Assembly: GCF_037042905.1 (NCBI RefSeq)
Contig: NC_087261.1
Location: 13,404,217 to 13,468,216 of the forward strand
Direction of reading: 5' to 3'
Origin: Lytechinus pictus
Lineage: Eukaryota; Echinodermata; Echinoidea; Temnopleuroida; Toxopneustidae
DNA length: 64,000 nucleotides
The notes beneath the pieces were generated by a model. The model searched no databases. It worked only from the letters and a program-made list of their open reading frames with translations, and was not told the origin of the DNA. Both the position numbers and the translations under genes were made by a program. Every line of letters begins with the position of its first letter. The first letter of the stretch is position 1. Positions 1 through 12,020 of this stretch are shown here, in pieces.

Positions 1-469
1 ATACTAAAGTATTGATTAAAATGTGATTTTAATTCTACTAGGAATTCAATGATCAAAAGTGACAAGTATAAAGAGATAATAGTGAGAAGTATTAGAGATA
101 TAACTTTATAGATTACAAATGGAAATAATGGATGGAAAAACAAATCACAACTTTATATGAAATTTACTCATCTCGCACGAAACAGACACAGTGTATTTCA
201 TGTACACAACAAACCTTTTACAAAACATGTCTAATGCTTTTGATTTGTATGTAAAAGATGGAAGTATAAAACATTTATATTAATGCATGAATTAATTAGA
301 TGAAGAATATATGTTTATGAATTCAAAATTTACCTTTGATGATCTGCATTGATTCATGATGTCAATATACTGGTTTCTTCCGATCCCAAGTAATCTTAAA
401 CCTGTGGGTTAAGGCGAGAAAAAGTATGATTTGTGAAGTTGATACATGTATAGAATGAAATGGTTTTAA
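1..469. other. AT-rich intergenic sequence
   Basis: No open frame, RNA gene or repeat structure could be supported here. The segment is AT-rich and ends at the TTAA target of the foldback element that follows. Confidence 0.4.
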
Positions 470-1081
470 AGGGATGGTCCGGGCTGAAATTATTTATATC
501 TAAATAAATAGAGTAAAATTCACAGAGCAAAAATGCTGAAAATTTAATCAGAATCGGATAACAAATAACAAAGACTTAATTGAATTTTAAAGTTTACCAA
601 TATTTTGTGAAAACAGTTATATGCACGTTGTCATGAATATTCATTAGGTGGGCAGATGATGTCACATCCCCACTTTCCTTTTTCTTATGTTATTATATGA
701 AATCATAAATGTTTCATTTTTTCATACTTGTGTACATGATATGACTCCATTATGATGAAAAAAAGTTGCAGCAATAAATAACTAATGCACTTAATTGGTT
801 GTCAATCCGATTGTTTTAGTTCTTGCTAGAAAATTTTTGAATAAACCTAATTTCATATAATCAAATACAAAAGAACATGTGGGGATATGACATCATCAGC
901 CAACATATAAATGAATATTCATAAAGACATGTCTAGAACTGTTTCCCCGGAATAATGCAAATCTTTAAAATTCAATAACTCTGTCATATGTTATCCGATT
1001 TTGATCAAATTTTCAGCATTTTGCTTTGTGAATTTCACTCTATTTATTGAGATATGAATATCTCAAGCCTGGACCAACCGT
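470..1081. mobile_element. TTAA-flanked foldback MITE (copy 1)
   Basis: A 612 bp non-coding element lies between two TTAA tetranucleotides (466-469 and 1082-1085). Its two ends are long imperfect inverted repeats: the left end starts agggatggtcc and the right end reads ggaccaaccgt. The similarity continues inward through a shared stretch around gaaaatttaatcagaatcgg and its complement near 990-1020. Two relatives in this window have the same design (8139-8735 and 10927-11452). The TTAA duplication suggests piggyBac-type mobilisation. That assignment is inference, because no transposase is present. Confidence 0.75.
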
Positions 1082-1140
1082 TTAATAATTGAATGGAAAT
1101 TCAACAAAATTCATCTATCACACTTCTACCAAATAGAAAA

Positions 1141-1265
1141 CTGGGGAGCATTTCATGAAACAAATCATGATTTTTGTTACTATATAAAAATCCTTGCATC
1201 TGATTGGATCAGAGTGCATTTGTCAAAGAAAATCACTGACTATTTGTTTATGAAATGCTCCCCAG
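1141..1265. mobile_element. Short hairpin MITE
   Basis: A 125 bp segment starts ctggggagcatttcatgaaa and ends with the near-perfect complement tttatgaaatgctccccag. Inverted similarity runs about 35 bp into each arm. It has no coding content. This is the layout of a miniature inverted-repeat element. I could not fix a target duplication. Confidence 0.65.
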
Positions 1266-1321
1266 ATGATCCTTGATTTCTGGCAGATGTTTGGTTGCTA
1301 TGTAACAGATCACCGAGTGGT

Positions 1322-1660
1322 GAAGGGATCAATGATAATGGTTGATGATGGTGGTGATGATGATGATGATGAAGATGATGATTATGATTAAAAAGATGAT
1401 GATTATGAAGATTATGGTGATGTTGATTATAGAGATGATTAAAATGATGAGGATTATGAAGATGATTATGGAGATGATCAATGATAATGGTGATGATGAT
1501 GACAATTATAATAATGATGAGGAAATTGGTGATGATGATGATAATAATGGTGATAATGATGATGCAGGATGATGATGACAATGGTTGCCTGTGATGACGA
1601 GGACGACGATGATGAAGGATGATGACAATGAGGATTGATGATGATCAATCTGATGATGAT
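1322..1660. repeat. GAT-type microsatellite
   Basis: A long run of imperfect gat/gatgat triplets with interspersed aat and gac. It makes spurious open frames rich in Asp/Met on one strand and His/Ile on the other, none of which is a gene. Confidence 0.85.
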
Positions 1661-2045
1661 GATGATATTTAGTTCTTGTTGACAACATAATTATGTAAAG
1701 CTTGGTCAAATATGCAGATATACTGTATGCAAATGGATAATAGTAGATACAAGGAACCACTCAGCTTTGATGAACAGTAGGTACATGTAAGTGTGGTGAA
1801 ATGATGGTGTTGTTCATAAACAATTATGACGACTAAGATAATAATTATCATAAAGATATTGTAATCATTACCCAATAATGCTACTGCTGCTATTGATGTA
1901 ATGATAATGGCAATGATGCAACAATGTTAATGATACTTATAAGCCTGAAGGTTGACAATAATATTAATAATACATCACAACTTATTCCCTAAGCAGCAAT
2001 AAACCTGTACTATTGATAAAATTTGTAACCTACAAATAATCATAA

Positions 2046-2373
2046 TTGTACAACGCCTACTTAGCTTGATGTACGCGAGCGAGCAAATGGGAGACTGAAT
2101 GTCAAACATTCGTACCGTTGCAAACACGATGTATCATCCAAAATGTACCGTTGCACGGCTGTAGGATTCAATACATTGCGGTCAGTAAAAAATGAAGGTG
2201 AAATACGCGTATAGCCTGCTTGCTAATTGCACAATGCTGCCCGAGGTCATGTGCGTTTGTGGGATTTTGCTTTTCGCTTTCAATATTTTTGCTCCCTTGT
2301 GATAGATAACTACAGGGAAAAACTCTTGTTTTTTTTTTCTTCATATTTTGCTAAACTCTGAGGCGTTGTACAA
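2046..2373. mobile_element. Terminal-inverted-repeat element, TTGTACAACGCCT ends
   Basis: The left end ttgtacaacgcct (2046-2058) is exactly complementary to aggcgttgtacaa (2361-2373). The 328 bp between them has no convincing frame. The exact 13 bp ends suggest a small non-autonomous DNA transposon, superfamily unknown. Confidence 0.5.
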
Positions 2374-2375
2374 CC

Positions 2376-2519
2376 CAAATAGCGAATATTCTTATTCGTG
2401 CAATGGTGCGAGATTTCGCATGAGGTATAAGAAAGATGCTCTATTCAACGAGGCGTTAGCCGAGTTGAATAGAGTGTCTCTTTCTTTCATCGAATGCACT
2501 CACGCCTATTCGCTATTTG
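2376..2519. mobile_element. Palindromic foldback element
   Basis: A 144 bp near-palindrome. The outer arms are caaatagcgaata and tattcgctatttg. The inner arms include ctctattcaac and gttgaatagag, plus agaaaga against tctttct. It directly abuts the element ending at 2373. A frame reads through it (part of 2348-2566), but this is a product of the palindrome. Confidence 0.55.
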
Positions 2520-2525
2520 TATACC

Positions 2526-3652
2526 GTCAGCACAATAGTATTTCAATTTTCAGTAAAAAACAATAGGCGATCACCACAGGGAACTTACAATCAGCAGCAG
2601 TAAAGTTCGGCAGTGAGTCGTAGCTCTTTTCACTCGACATAATATCATGCATCATGCTCAGATAGTAAGAGAAGGGTGTTATCCTTAGTCCTTTGACTGT
2701 GATGTCCGATAGATGATAAGGGTATAGCATCAGGTGATCTCGGCTGTACTTGAGCAGGTCTTCGTAGTACTTGCGATCATCTTTCTTTACTTGCCGTACT
2801 GGATGCAGGAGAAATAAAGAGATATCAAATATAAGAATTCTTGAAAACCAACAAATGGAGATACATGTATTAGGAAAGAAGGCTTGCTGATGCTAGTTAT
2901 TTATAAAGCTCAATCATAGGTACATGTAATAACTAACAATTAAAGGATGGAAACTATTAAATGTTCTATTAAAAAATTCATGGTCATGCTGACACAATGC
3001 ATAATGTTCCTAATTTCTTAACAATTTTTTTTTTTTAGATTGATCTTTGGGCCTGATTTTGCCATCATAAAATGTTGAAAATTGGCCCATGACTATCACG
3101 TAATAAACCATAATTAAACTAAAAGTATAAGGTTTTACATCAAGCTCATTAAATATGAATTCACACCATTCTTAAATCTGTCCATGTTGGGAGCTAAAGG
3201 GAATGTGACTGTGACTCTGTAGGGGTGGGCAGCTGCAGTAGAGCGGGTCAAACGGACATTGGGGGCCAAGGGGGGGGGGGGGAATTCCAGACAACTCAAA
3301 GGACGGTTTTCAGGAAGAAGTGACGATAGAAGATACAGAGAGATGGAGCATTTATCCGGTGCTCAAGTGGATATTGCCCAACCTTGGAAGGGTCTTCAAA
3401 GCTCAGGAGGCATATTTTTCTTAATTAATATCTTACATCAAGAACAATACATGTACACTGTTCATGATCAACATCACACAAGCTTACATGCAGCTTATCA
3501 GTATATCTGTTAACTTACAGTATTGCTTTTGTTGCCTACCATTCTATTGTTGTTATTTTCTCTTGGTGAAAGTGGAATTTAGAATCAAATTAAACCACAA
3601 ATGCTCTTGCCATTTTAAAGTTAGGAATGACCTGATGAATGCCTAGTTACCT
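2526..3652. other. Intergenic sequence without a recognised gene
   Basis: Mostly AT-rich DNA with a 12 bp G-run near 3270. No splice-consistent coding frame or repeat boundary was found. Confidence 0.35.
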
Positions 3653-4087
3653 CAGAGCTGCCAAGTTGTATTTTGCATTTTCAGTATTCTTATCTCCCAA
3701 AATCAGTATTTTGACCAAAAAATCAGTATTTTTACCGTGTGAGATAAATATTTTGTATTTTTCCCCCAAAACTCGCCCATCACGGCGCTCAAGCTGCATG
3801 CAAGCTAAAATGTGCACTGCTCTTGCAGATGAAAAAAAAAAAAAAACATTGAAACTTGTGTATATCTCACCCTGGTTTTTACAAAATGATTAAAAAAAAT
3901 AACAAGTTACCTGAAATTACATTGATCTAATAACCATATTTGTGTACGTTTCATGAAATAGAGACATATATACATTTTTTTTTTTTTTTAATACAAAAAA
4001 CATATTTTTTAAAGAAAAAACGTACTGCCGTATTTTGGTTGCAAAAACGTACTAAATACGGAAAAATCGTACTACTTGGCAGCTCTG
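3653..4087. mobile_element. Non-autonomous hAT-like element, CAGAGCTGCC ends
   Basis: The ends are exact inverted repeats: cagagctgccaagt at the left and acttggcagctctg at the right. The element is 435 bp. A direct TTACCT lies immediately outside both ends. CAGRGCTGCC-type termini are known in the hAT superfamily, which normally duplicates 8 bp. The 6 bp seen here would need two mutated positions, so the superfamily call is tentative. The interior repeats a gtattttt/aatcagtatttt motif and encodes nothing. Confidence 0.6.
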
Positions 4088-4589
4088 TTACCTGCTCTTG
4101 GGTGCAAAATACTCTCAATCACTTAACTCAAATACTGGTAGACCACATTCTTGTTAATAGGCATTTCCATTCGAAATTTTATTAGGGTTATAGAAAATTG
4201 CTCTCTCACTGAGTTAAAATCAGAAAATTTTGGGTCCTTCTCCTTCCTCTTTTTCTTCTTCTTCCTCTCCTTAGATTCATTTTCAATTAATCACATTCCT
4301 ACTCTTTATTTTGTCATTTGTAGAATTATTCAAATGATCATACATAGCCAAATTAACTTCAGCTTCTTTATCTTCTACCTTTTATACTTTTAAATTTAAA
4401 ATAAAAACTACTGCTACTTACTGAGGTTGCCTTTGAAACGAAGTTGATTCTTGATACTATAGCTGAAGACACATTTCTCATATTCCTTTGGGGAATGACC
4501 AAGTAACTGAAATGAAAAAGAAAAAAAAGTGACACTCTCTGAACAATAAAATAAAAAATATAGATGTACAAAACAATGATAAAATTCAT

Positions 4590-4730
4590 CCATACTTAAT
4601 ACTTAATGCAGCTGCGCGCATTGTACATGTAACTCTATCTAGCAACCGCAGTCATATCACCCCTATATTGAAAACTCTTCACTGGTTGTCCCTGAAGGAA
4701 TGCATAGTCTCTAAAATCCTTTTTTTTTTC
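4590..4730 (+). pseudogene. LINE reverse-transcriptase C-terminal fragment
   Basis: Plus-strand translation gives LNAAARIVHVTLSSNRSHI followed by TPILKTLHWLSLKECI. This matches the region downstream of the RT active site in Jockey/CR1/L2-type LINEs (pattern QNAAAR..T...HITP.LK.LHWLP). No upstream RT motif is left. It is a short dead fragment that ends in a T-rich stretch. Confidence 0.6.
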
Positions 4731-4989
4731 TTCATATAGTCAAAGAAACTTCCCCCAGTTACAATAAGTCTTTGATGCATAATTAATAAAAGCGATCTTT
4801 ATAATATTTATCGACCGATGCAAGTATTTTACGATTCATATTTATCGGCCGATGCAAGAATTTGAAAAAATCTAAGTTGGCACTGCTCATGATATTGTCG
4901 CCCTCTATACACGCGTCTGGTATCTAGGTATCGATAACAAAGACGGTAAAATACCCTACAAACCGATTTCACCCTCTAGTCTAACTATG

Positions 4990-5125
4990 GGTTTCCTAGG
5001 GAAATCCATCTTTGTGTACATGTGTCTCTTAATATATGGACGGGGGTTCAAGACTCCATGATGAAGAAATATATGTCAAAATATAAAAAAAAACATCATC
5101 ATGGAGTCCTCAAGACTAGACTCAA
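4990..5125. repeat. Dispersed repeat (relative at 13382-13508)
   Basis: The stretch beginning cctagggaaatccatctttg and running through the ctccatgatg / catcatggagtcctc hairpin recurs in diverged form at 13382-13508 (tctagggaaatccatctttg, aggctccatgaatg, cacagagtcctctt). It is a small dispersed non-coding family. Confidence 0.5.
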
Positions 5126-5379
5126 TCAATGGCCATATGTTTATGCATAAAGTTCGGATAAACCAGGGACGTGGGAGTTGCGCGACAGCCGAAGTCAGTC
5201 ACTGTTTTTGTCCTTTTACGTTTATTTTTTCCCGTTTTGGTGCATTTCAGGCCAAAACAGAATAATAATCTTTATTTTGGTCCAGTTCTTTTTAGAGTCT
5301 ATAGAAATATATATTTATGAAATAAAGACAAAAATTGATGAGCCCCATTGGGGATTTTGCATTGTTTACCCCCTAATGG

Positions 5380-7010
5380 CGGCTGCACGATGGCGAGCTG
5401 TCTGTGTACGAGAAATGAAAAAAATTTAAAATGTTATAAAACTCCTCGAAACAGACGGCTGCCAGCTGTCTACAATATACATATTACTGTACATAGGCTA
5501 TCCGGTACTTCACATCGACATCGTTTGGTAAGTTTCTTCATTCTTGGTTTTACGAAAATTCGCGGGAGTTTATTGCAATTTTGCATGCGCCATGCCTTCA
5601 ATTTTTCCTGTACACGGCGGCAGTAATGCACCCATGGGTGCTCTCCAGGAGCCTCCGGAGTCGAGGCTTCTCGTCATGCACTCACACAAGCATGCGAGGT
5701 TAGTTGTACTAACCTCGCACAACGCATGTCATTTCATAATGAATTTTGACGTTTTCATTCATCACACGAATGTGAGAGAATGACACACGCCAAAATCTTC
5801 ACAATATACTAAATTTATTCATCTAAATCTGTTCATTGAATTAATTTTTAAAATATGCTCCAAAATATTCATAAAAAGGGATTTTAAACGCTTACCTTCA
5901 AATCTCAGCCAAGATACTCCGTCCGATCCAATAATACTGCGGTGGAAATTACGCAAACAACAATCGAAATGCAAACTTTTCTTATCGAACAGTCTAGATT
6001 CAAGTCGCCGGCGCATAATAGGAAATTGTACCAAAAAATCAACAGGCATCTCACATATAATCGCTGATGGCGCTACATTAAACAAATATATCGGGCTTTG
6101 AGAAAGTATAGTGGAATTATTTATCCGAGGTTGGTCTGGCAATTACTATTTTTTCCCGAGGGGCGAAGCCCCGAGGGAAATATAGTAGTTTTGCCAGTCC
6201 AACCGAGGATTAATAATTCCCACTATGCTTTCGAATGAAACGCCTGATATATTTGCTTTATATCCTACTTTTAATAATTTATAACCAAAATCTATGCACT
6301 GAGCATGCAAAGTCCTGTTGAATTACCTACTTTTCTCCGAGCCACCGCGCCCAGCGGAACGCAGATTAGTGTCTGCGCTGACGCATCGCGCTGGACTTGC
6401 GCGCCCGGGAGAGAGAGAGCGCGCAAGCCGGTGCGCCGAGATATCCAGTTTTGTGAAATAATGACGTCAGAATATTGGTATATCCAAAAATATATCGAGG
6501 TCTGACGTCACGCAACATCATAGTTGAAATATATTCGGTCACATGATGCTACTTGAACCAAGTATACAGGATTTACTCTATGTAGGATATAACATAAAAT
6601 AACGCTGAACAGCGCAGCGAAAAAATGTGGAGCGCCTAGAACGCAACCAGCAGTACAGCTGATCTGACGTAAACGACGTAAACAAGCAAGTTTATTAAAT
6701 AATATCGCGCGCCCTCTCTGTGCGTATAGAGAAAACCAGCGAATTGGCCGCATGCCTGCTTCGACATCAAGTAAAAAAACTAAAATCATCGATATTATAA
6801 AACCAGAAAGACAGAGAGGAATTGAAATTGGCTTCATATCGTTTGGTAAGTTTCATATTAAAATATCAAAGCTTACTTCATGTAAAATGTAGATAAATTT
6901 CTAATTTTTACATAAGAATAAAAAACTTATTGCAAGTGCCGTGCCAGCGGTTATCCTGTGCACGGCGGCGGTAATGTACCCATGGGTGCTCGTCATGAAT
7001 GGAAAAAAAT
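5380..7010 (+). other. Two related segments with a conserved GTAAGT site
   Basis: Around 5522 and again around 6838 the sequence atcgtttggtaagtttc occurs, a good splice-donor-like site. Each is followed some 50-110 bp later by a related block (tgtacacggcggcagtaatg near 5612; tgtgcacggcggcggtaatg near 6957) and then cccatgggtgctc. This looks like an old duplication of a short region, possibly an exon-intron boundary. No protein family was recognised. Confidence 0.3.
6085..6262. mobile_element. Long perfect-loop hairpin element
   Basis: The arms run from about 6085 to 6165 and from 6175 to 6262. The centre is the near-perfect palindrome tttcccgaggggcgaagccc with its complement. Paired outer segments include aatatatcgggc with gcctgatatatt, and gaggttggtctggca with tgccagtccaaccga. 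It is a non-coding foldback MITE. Confidence 0.6.
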
Positions 7011-7395
7011 GAAGCTGAGAATAGTGTACGGTACTACAACTAACACAAATCTGTACGAGTGGGACTGATATATGATTGAATGAACTGAAGTCTTGAAGAC
7101 AGTGAACGAAGGTTGCTTACGTACTTACCTGCTTAATATTTCCTGGGAGCTTTCCCCAAGGATAGTTGTTTCTGATGTGAAATTCTACTTCTGAATTCAT
7201 AGCTGTGTTCAATCATAACATGTTTCTTATCGTGAACGAAAAGTGGAACATTCACTTCAAAATCGTTGTTTTATAGAGATGTAAAAGTGAACATAGCTAG
7301 CGCACTTTAATAGCCGTGAAACCGAAGTTAGCTCCTTCCTAAATAAATCCTAATCTCGTCTATTAGTTGTATGGTATCGGCAATATTTTTACTAT

Positions 7396-7965
7396 ACAGT
7401 GCGTATCAAAAAAAAGTTTACACTTAGAAAAAATCCTGTGAAATTATACACTTGTAATATCCTGAAGATTTGTCCACATTTTAACATTGGTACAGATTCA
7501 TTTAAGCAAATGACGATATAACTGTCGAAAAATATTTCCGCTTGAGTGAGCACCACTTACTTTTGAAAAGTTAGTGAAAAATGATTTGCGAAGAACTTTG
7601 AAATAGTTATGCGAATAAACGTAGACCTTGATCATGAAGAACACGTTGAATTTAACTAGTAAAATTGATTTGAAGATATCCTTTACCCTTTTTAACTTGT
7701 TTAACTCCTTGTCCAAAACACTTCGAAGAGTGCATTGCGCCCCACCCCACTCCCTCACACATATCGAGGCCATCGTGACGATATTTGCTTTACAATGAGC
7801 TGTGATTTACATGAAATGGCTTAGGCTTGATTTTCATTTTGTTAATCATTGTCAAGCTTGGATAAAGTGTGGAGAAACAAGTATTGAATGAAAAATAAAA
7901 TGTAAACCCACTTTAAACAATAAAAAACTTAGTGAAAAATGCTGGAGATGTCTGATATAAACTTT
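7396..7965. other. Possible Tc1/mariner-like end and flanking sequence
   Basis: A TA dinucleotide is followed by cagtgcgtatcaaaaaaaag and then tttacact, which resembles the outer terminus of Tc1/mariner-type elements. I did not find the matching opposite end or any transposase. The open frame at 7498-7773 is unsupported. Confidence 0.25.
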
Positions 7966-8059
7966 TGTTCAGATTAAGTTATGTCCTCAGATCCAGCTGG
8001 CACAAAAAGGGTAAAGGTTGTGCTTACTACGTGTTGAAATATCAATTTGGGTGGCAAAA

Positions 8060-9022
8060 TTGTTACAAAATGCTTGAATGTATCCGTCATTGATGTATTG
8101 CTGTAAACTCTTTGTTACCCAGGAAATTTGGTTCTTAAAGGTCAAGTCCACCCAAGAAAATTGTTGATTTGAATCGATAGATAAAAATCAAACAAACATA
8201 ACACTGCAAATTTCATCGAAATCGGATGTAAAATAAGAAAGTTATGACATTTTCAAGTTTCCCTTTTTTTCACAAAACAGTAAAATGCACAACTCAGCGA
8301 TATGCAAATGAGAGAGTCGATGATGTCCATCACTCACTATTTATTTTGTTTTTTATTGTTTGAATAATACAATATTTCAATTTTTACAGATTTGACAATT
8401 AGGACCGACTTAACTTAACCATAAACTGTTAAAATAATGGTAATTCCACATGTTCAGTGAAAAATAAAACTTTGTTTCACTTGACAAGGAGGAGAAAATT
8501 AGAATATTTCATATAATAAAATACAAAAGAAATAGTGAGTGGATGACGTCATCAGTCTGCCAATTTGCACACCGACCAGGATGTGCATATAACTGTTGTG
8601 TGAAAATTTAGCGAAACTTTAAAATGTCATAACTTTCTTAATTTACATCCGATTTTGATAAAATTTTCAGTGTTTTGCTTGTTGAATTTTTCTCCTTTTT
8701 TTCAAATCAACTTTTTGTTGTGGTGGACTTGTCCTTTAATATCTCTTCCATCATATTTATTCCACGTGTATGCATTCGACGCCTGGGTATTGTTCCTGGT
8801 GCCTCACGCAGAAGACCTCGGCATCAGTCAGTGTACAGCCGTTTTCCGGTCTTCAGTAGGTGGTATCGGCGGATTGATTGGCAGGATTATTGTAATCGTT
8901 CTACTTGCTAAGGAAATTGAAATCTTTAAAGTCTATAGCATTGTGGGTTTTATAAACAGTTTAACATTTTTCTTGGATTTCATCGGCCAATCGTTCCCGA
9001 TTCGTTCAGTATGGGCCTTTAT
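8060..9022 (+). pseudogene. Broken SLC16-like transporter paralogue, large exon (part 1)
   Basis: The plus strand encodes a relative of exon 3 of the intact minus-strand transporter. After removal of the TTAA element at 8139-8735 the frame reads CKLFVTQEIWFLISLPSYL, then FHVYAFDAWVLFLVPHAEDL, and continues to SVWAFI. The intact gene has CKLFVTNESLFLLCIPSYFF, then YVYAFDAWVLFLVPHAEDL. This covers transmembrane helices 7 to about 10 of an MFS monocarboxylate porter. The copy is dead. A TGA is in frame near 8074, two transposons interrupt the exon, and the continuation at 16891 carries indels. Orientation is opposite to the intact gene. Confidence 0.85.
8139..8735. mobile_element. TTAA-flanked foldback MITE (copy 2), inside a transporter exon
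   Basis: This 597 bp element has terminal inverted repeats of about 120 bp (left aggtcaagtccaccc; right gtggacttgtcct). It is bounded by TTAA at 8135-8138 and 8736-8739. Excising it with one TTAA restores the transporter frame (tgg ttc tta ata tct ctt). That identifies the insertion point exactly and confirms the TTAA duplication. Confidence 0.85.
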
Positions 9023-9279
9023 CAGTGGGGTAACTACGGGGGGGGGGGGCATGGGGGGGGCACGTGCCCCCCCCCCCCCCCCCCCCAATCGGCTGGCCAA
9101 AAAAAAAAAAAAAAAAAAACGGGGAAAAAGAGAAAAAGAGGGAGAAAGGGAAAGAAACGTACTGGGGAAAGAAGAAATTATTGCTAATTATAATGTTATA
9201 TTATAATTATGTTATGTTACATTACATTAAACAATCATAAATGTATGAAACATCCCTGATAGCAGAAACTGGTAAAAAT

Positions 9280-9850
9280 GACGTCATAATTACGTCAGTT
9301 TAACGACGAGTGTCACGTCATTTTGACGTCGTAACATGACGTCTTATTGACGGGATCTTGCACCCGCGAATAACGTCATTATGACGTCGTATATTGACGT
9401 CATTATGACGTCTCCAAGATTGACTACGACGTCTTAATGACGTCTTTGCAACGTTTTTACAACGTTTTCCTGACCAGTATCAAGGGTCAGCTTGACGTCG
9501 TGTATTGACGTGATTATGACGTCTTCGAGAGTCGACTACGACGTCGTAATGACGTCCGTGCAACCTATTCCTGACCGGTTTTAGACGTCATATTGATGTA
9601 ATTATGACGTCTTTAAAAGTCAACTACGACGTCTTAATGACAACTTTGTAACCTATTCCTGACCAGTTTCAGACGTCATATTGCTGTAATTATGACGTCT
9701 TTATAAGTCAACTACGACATCTGAATGACGACTTTGAAACATATTGCTGACTAGTAATAGACGTCATATTGACGTCGCATATTGAAATGAATATGACGTC
9801 TTTTGGAGTCAACTATGGTATTTTAACGTATTCTGACGTGATGACATAAA
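9280..9850. repeat. GACGTC-rich subterminal repeat array (left)
   Basis: Imperfect tandem units of roughly 110 bp each contain several tgacgtc or gacgtcat motifs, such as gacgtcataattacgtcag and attatgacgtct. The array lies next to the left terminus of the nested element. The motif is also the palindromic CRE core (TGACGTCA). Confidence 0.7.
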
Positions 9851-9859
9851 CATTTAAAT

Positions 9860-10926
9860 TAAATTCTACATGTAATGTACACACACCACTTCAAAGACCT
9901 TGTCATTGAGGATTATCTATTGTTGGTGAATACTGAGGTGGTCTGACAATGTCTAGCATTCCCAGTAACAATATAATGATCCTCCATGCCAGGGCTTGCA
10001 TAACTCGACTCAGTCTCAAGAACATGACCCCCCCCCCCCCAGAAAAAGAATATATACAAAAATGGAAAACGAAATCAAATACAAGTACGCATTTCTATTA
10101 GGAAATCATGACAAATATTATATTAATAAATAAAAGTTGCATAACATGATATTACCAGCAAAAAAAAAGAAAAGAAAAAGTTTAAAAACTCTAAATAGAT
10201 TAAAAAAAAAACTTTTCTATGAAAATGCAGTATTAGGGTCAAAGGAATGAAATAATTACAATGTTTGTTATACCAATACATAGATACACATTAATACATA
10301 ACAGAGGCATTATGAATAATAATGATCTCGAAGAATGTAGCTTTTTTGTTGAAATTGTAATTAAATCTACCTTCAACTTTAGAGAACTATGTAATGTAGG
10401 TAAAAATATACTGTATGTAAAAAAAAAATACCATGATTTCAGGATTTATGGAAGCTTGCATTTGGGTGAAAGAATCATACATGTACATTAATTCTTATGA
10501 AAAGTTTGTGATTGTACATGTATTACATTATCACTTAGGGGTAAATGCAGCAAACAATTATTTCTTGAGAAAGTCTTTTAAATTAAGGTTAATTGTCAAA
10601 ATATTGTACATGATCTAGATCTGGTACATTAATGTAAACTTGTATCTTTGTAAAATCATGAATTTTGAACTTAAAATCAATAATTCTGATGATCACTAAC
10701 ACAGAAAAACATATGTGAGACAGGACAGTGTATTATAATTGATTTGAAAAATACCTGACATTTGATAGATTTACATGCTTATTTTGCTCATTTCTCAGCA
10801 ATTACGCATTTTCTCCTGAGCTATTTGGCACGTATCTGTTACATACAAACACTTTGCTAGTAATTTTATTTGATTATGTTCGAACTCATTTGAAGATTGT
10901 TACTACAACTGGTAATTTATCTTTAA
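9860..10926. other. Interior of the nested element, no gene seen
   Basis: AT-rich sequence with short C and A runs. Open frames near 10261-10618 have no family signature and are low-complexity. Confidence 0.35.
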
Positions 10927-11452
10927 AGGGGTACTTGTATATGATTCGGGCTCAACAATTATATCTATGATAAATAAAGTAATTTTTACCGTGCAAAATA
11001 GTGAAAATTTTATCAAAATCAGATAAAAAATAATTACAAAAATATTGGTCATTAACACATGCAAGTAGATAAGTTTATGATATCATGCCCACATTTTTAT
11101 TGTTCTGTTACCAGATGAAATAATATTTCATGTGTGTAATAAGTATGTCTTCCAATCCCATGTAGCAAAAAAACTTCCAGCAATAATCAATACAGGTAAG
11201 TCACATCAATGCAGTTTACAATCCAATTTAAATACACAATTTTATATATACAAAATAATACGTTTGGGATACATGTACGTGTACGTCTGTATGACATCAT
11301 CAGCCTGCTACTTGCACATGCTTAGAGGTCTTTCACCAAAATAATGCAGAGCTTAGAATGCCATACATTACTTTATTACCCCTTGTCCTATTTTGATGAA
11401 TTTTTCAGTTTTTGTTAAAAAGTAATCAAAGGCCATATCCATGGTTACCCTT
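10927..11452. mobile_element. TTAA-type foldback MITE (copy 3, decayed right end)
   Basis: The left end aggggtacttg follows TTAA (10923-10926). The interior shares gaaaattttatcaaaatcag and the atgacatcatcagcctgc block with the copies at 470 and 8139. The right end (around gccatatccatggttaccct) is diverged and lacks a clean TTAA. Confidence 0.55.
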
Positions 11453-11884
11453 ATGCTTGACCTCAATGCCTGTTCTCTTTTACACAACACATTATTTGTG
11501 AGATACAAAGCACTTTCAGATGCCATCCTAGTCAGCACATGAGATTAAAAAAAATTAAATTACCAGGCAGTGACAGTGTTGTTCCAAGTCCAGAGCAAAG
11601 ATGATCAGGAATGTGGTAGGTCTTCTCAAAGTATATTGATCCAAGGTTGTTGAAAATTGGAGGAGAGGGTGGAGCTAATTCCATGGCCTTGGAGCAGTAG
11701 TGGAGAAAGTTGCATCACCAGTAGCTAATTTGTAGGTGCATCGTAGACTAAGGATCACAAAAATAAAAAGGCAAGTGCGCCTAGAATGAAAATGACGCAC
11801 AAGGCATTCCTTTTAATACATGTAATCTGGACCCCTGTCATTGACTTTGAAAATCAGTAGACGGACACTGATGTTTATGTATAT

Positions 11885-12020
11885 CCTTTCCTTGACTTGC
11901 AGCCAGCGAAGTGGGCGTATGGCAAATGGCACAATAGATGCAGCATTCTGTACTATCTGCAGTCGGTCCAGATCACCCTAATTCAAGCACGAAGAGCTAC
12001 AATAGTCAAGTTTAGATTGC
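11885..12020 (-). pseudogene. LINE RT fragment (DYC...QNAA type)
   Basis: Minus-strand translation gives DYCSSSCLN, a stop, then GDLDRLQIVQNAASIV and RPLRWLQVKERI. This fits the conserved LINE segment DYCN.L...L.RLQ.VQNAAAR and LHWLPV..RI downstream of the RT catalytic motifs. Stop codons and the lack of flanking motifs mark it as a relic within the nested 9254-15852 element. Confidence 0.6.

Noticed and set aside
1240..1760. Asp/Met-rich and His/Ile-rich open frames
   Set aside because: They are translations of the GAT microsatellite and have no domain or splice support.
8655..9206. 183-codon frame as an intact membrane protein
   Set aside because: Its first part is MITE sequence and its last part is hAT-element sequence. 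Only the middle (about 8740-9022) is transporter exon.
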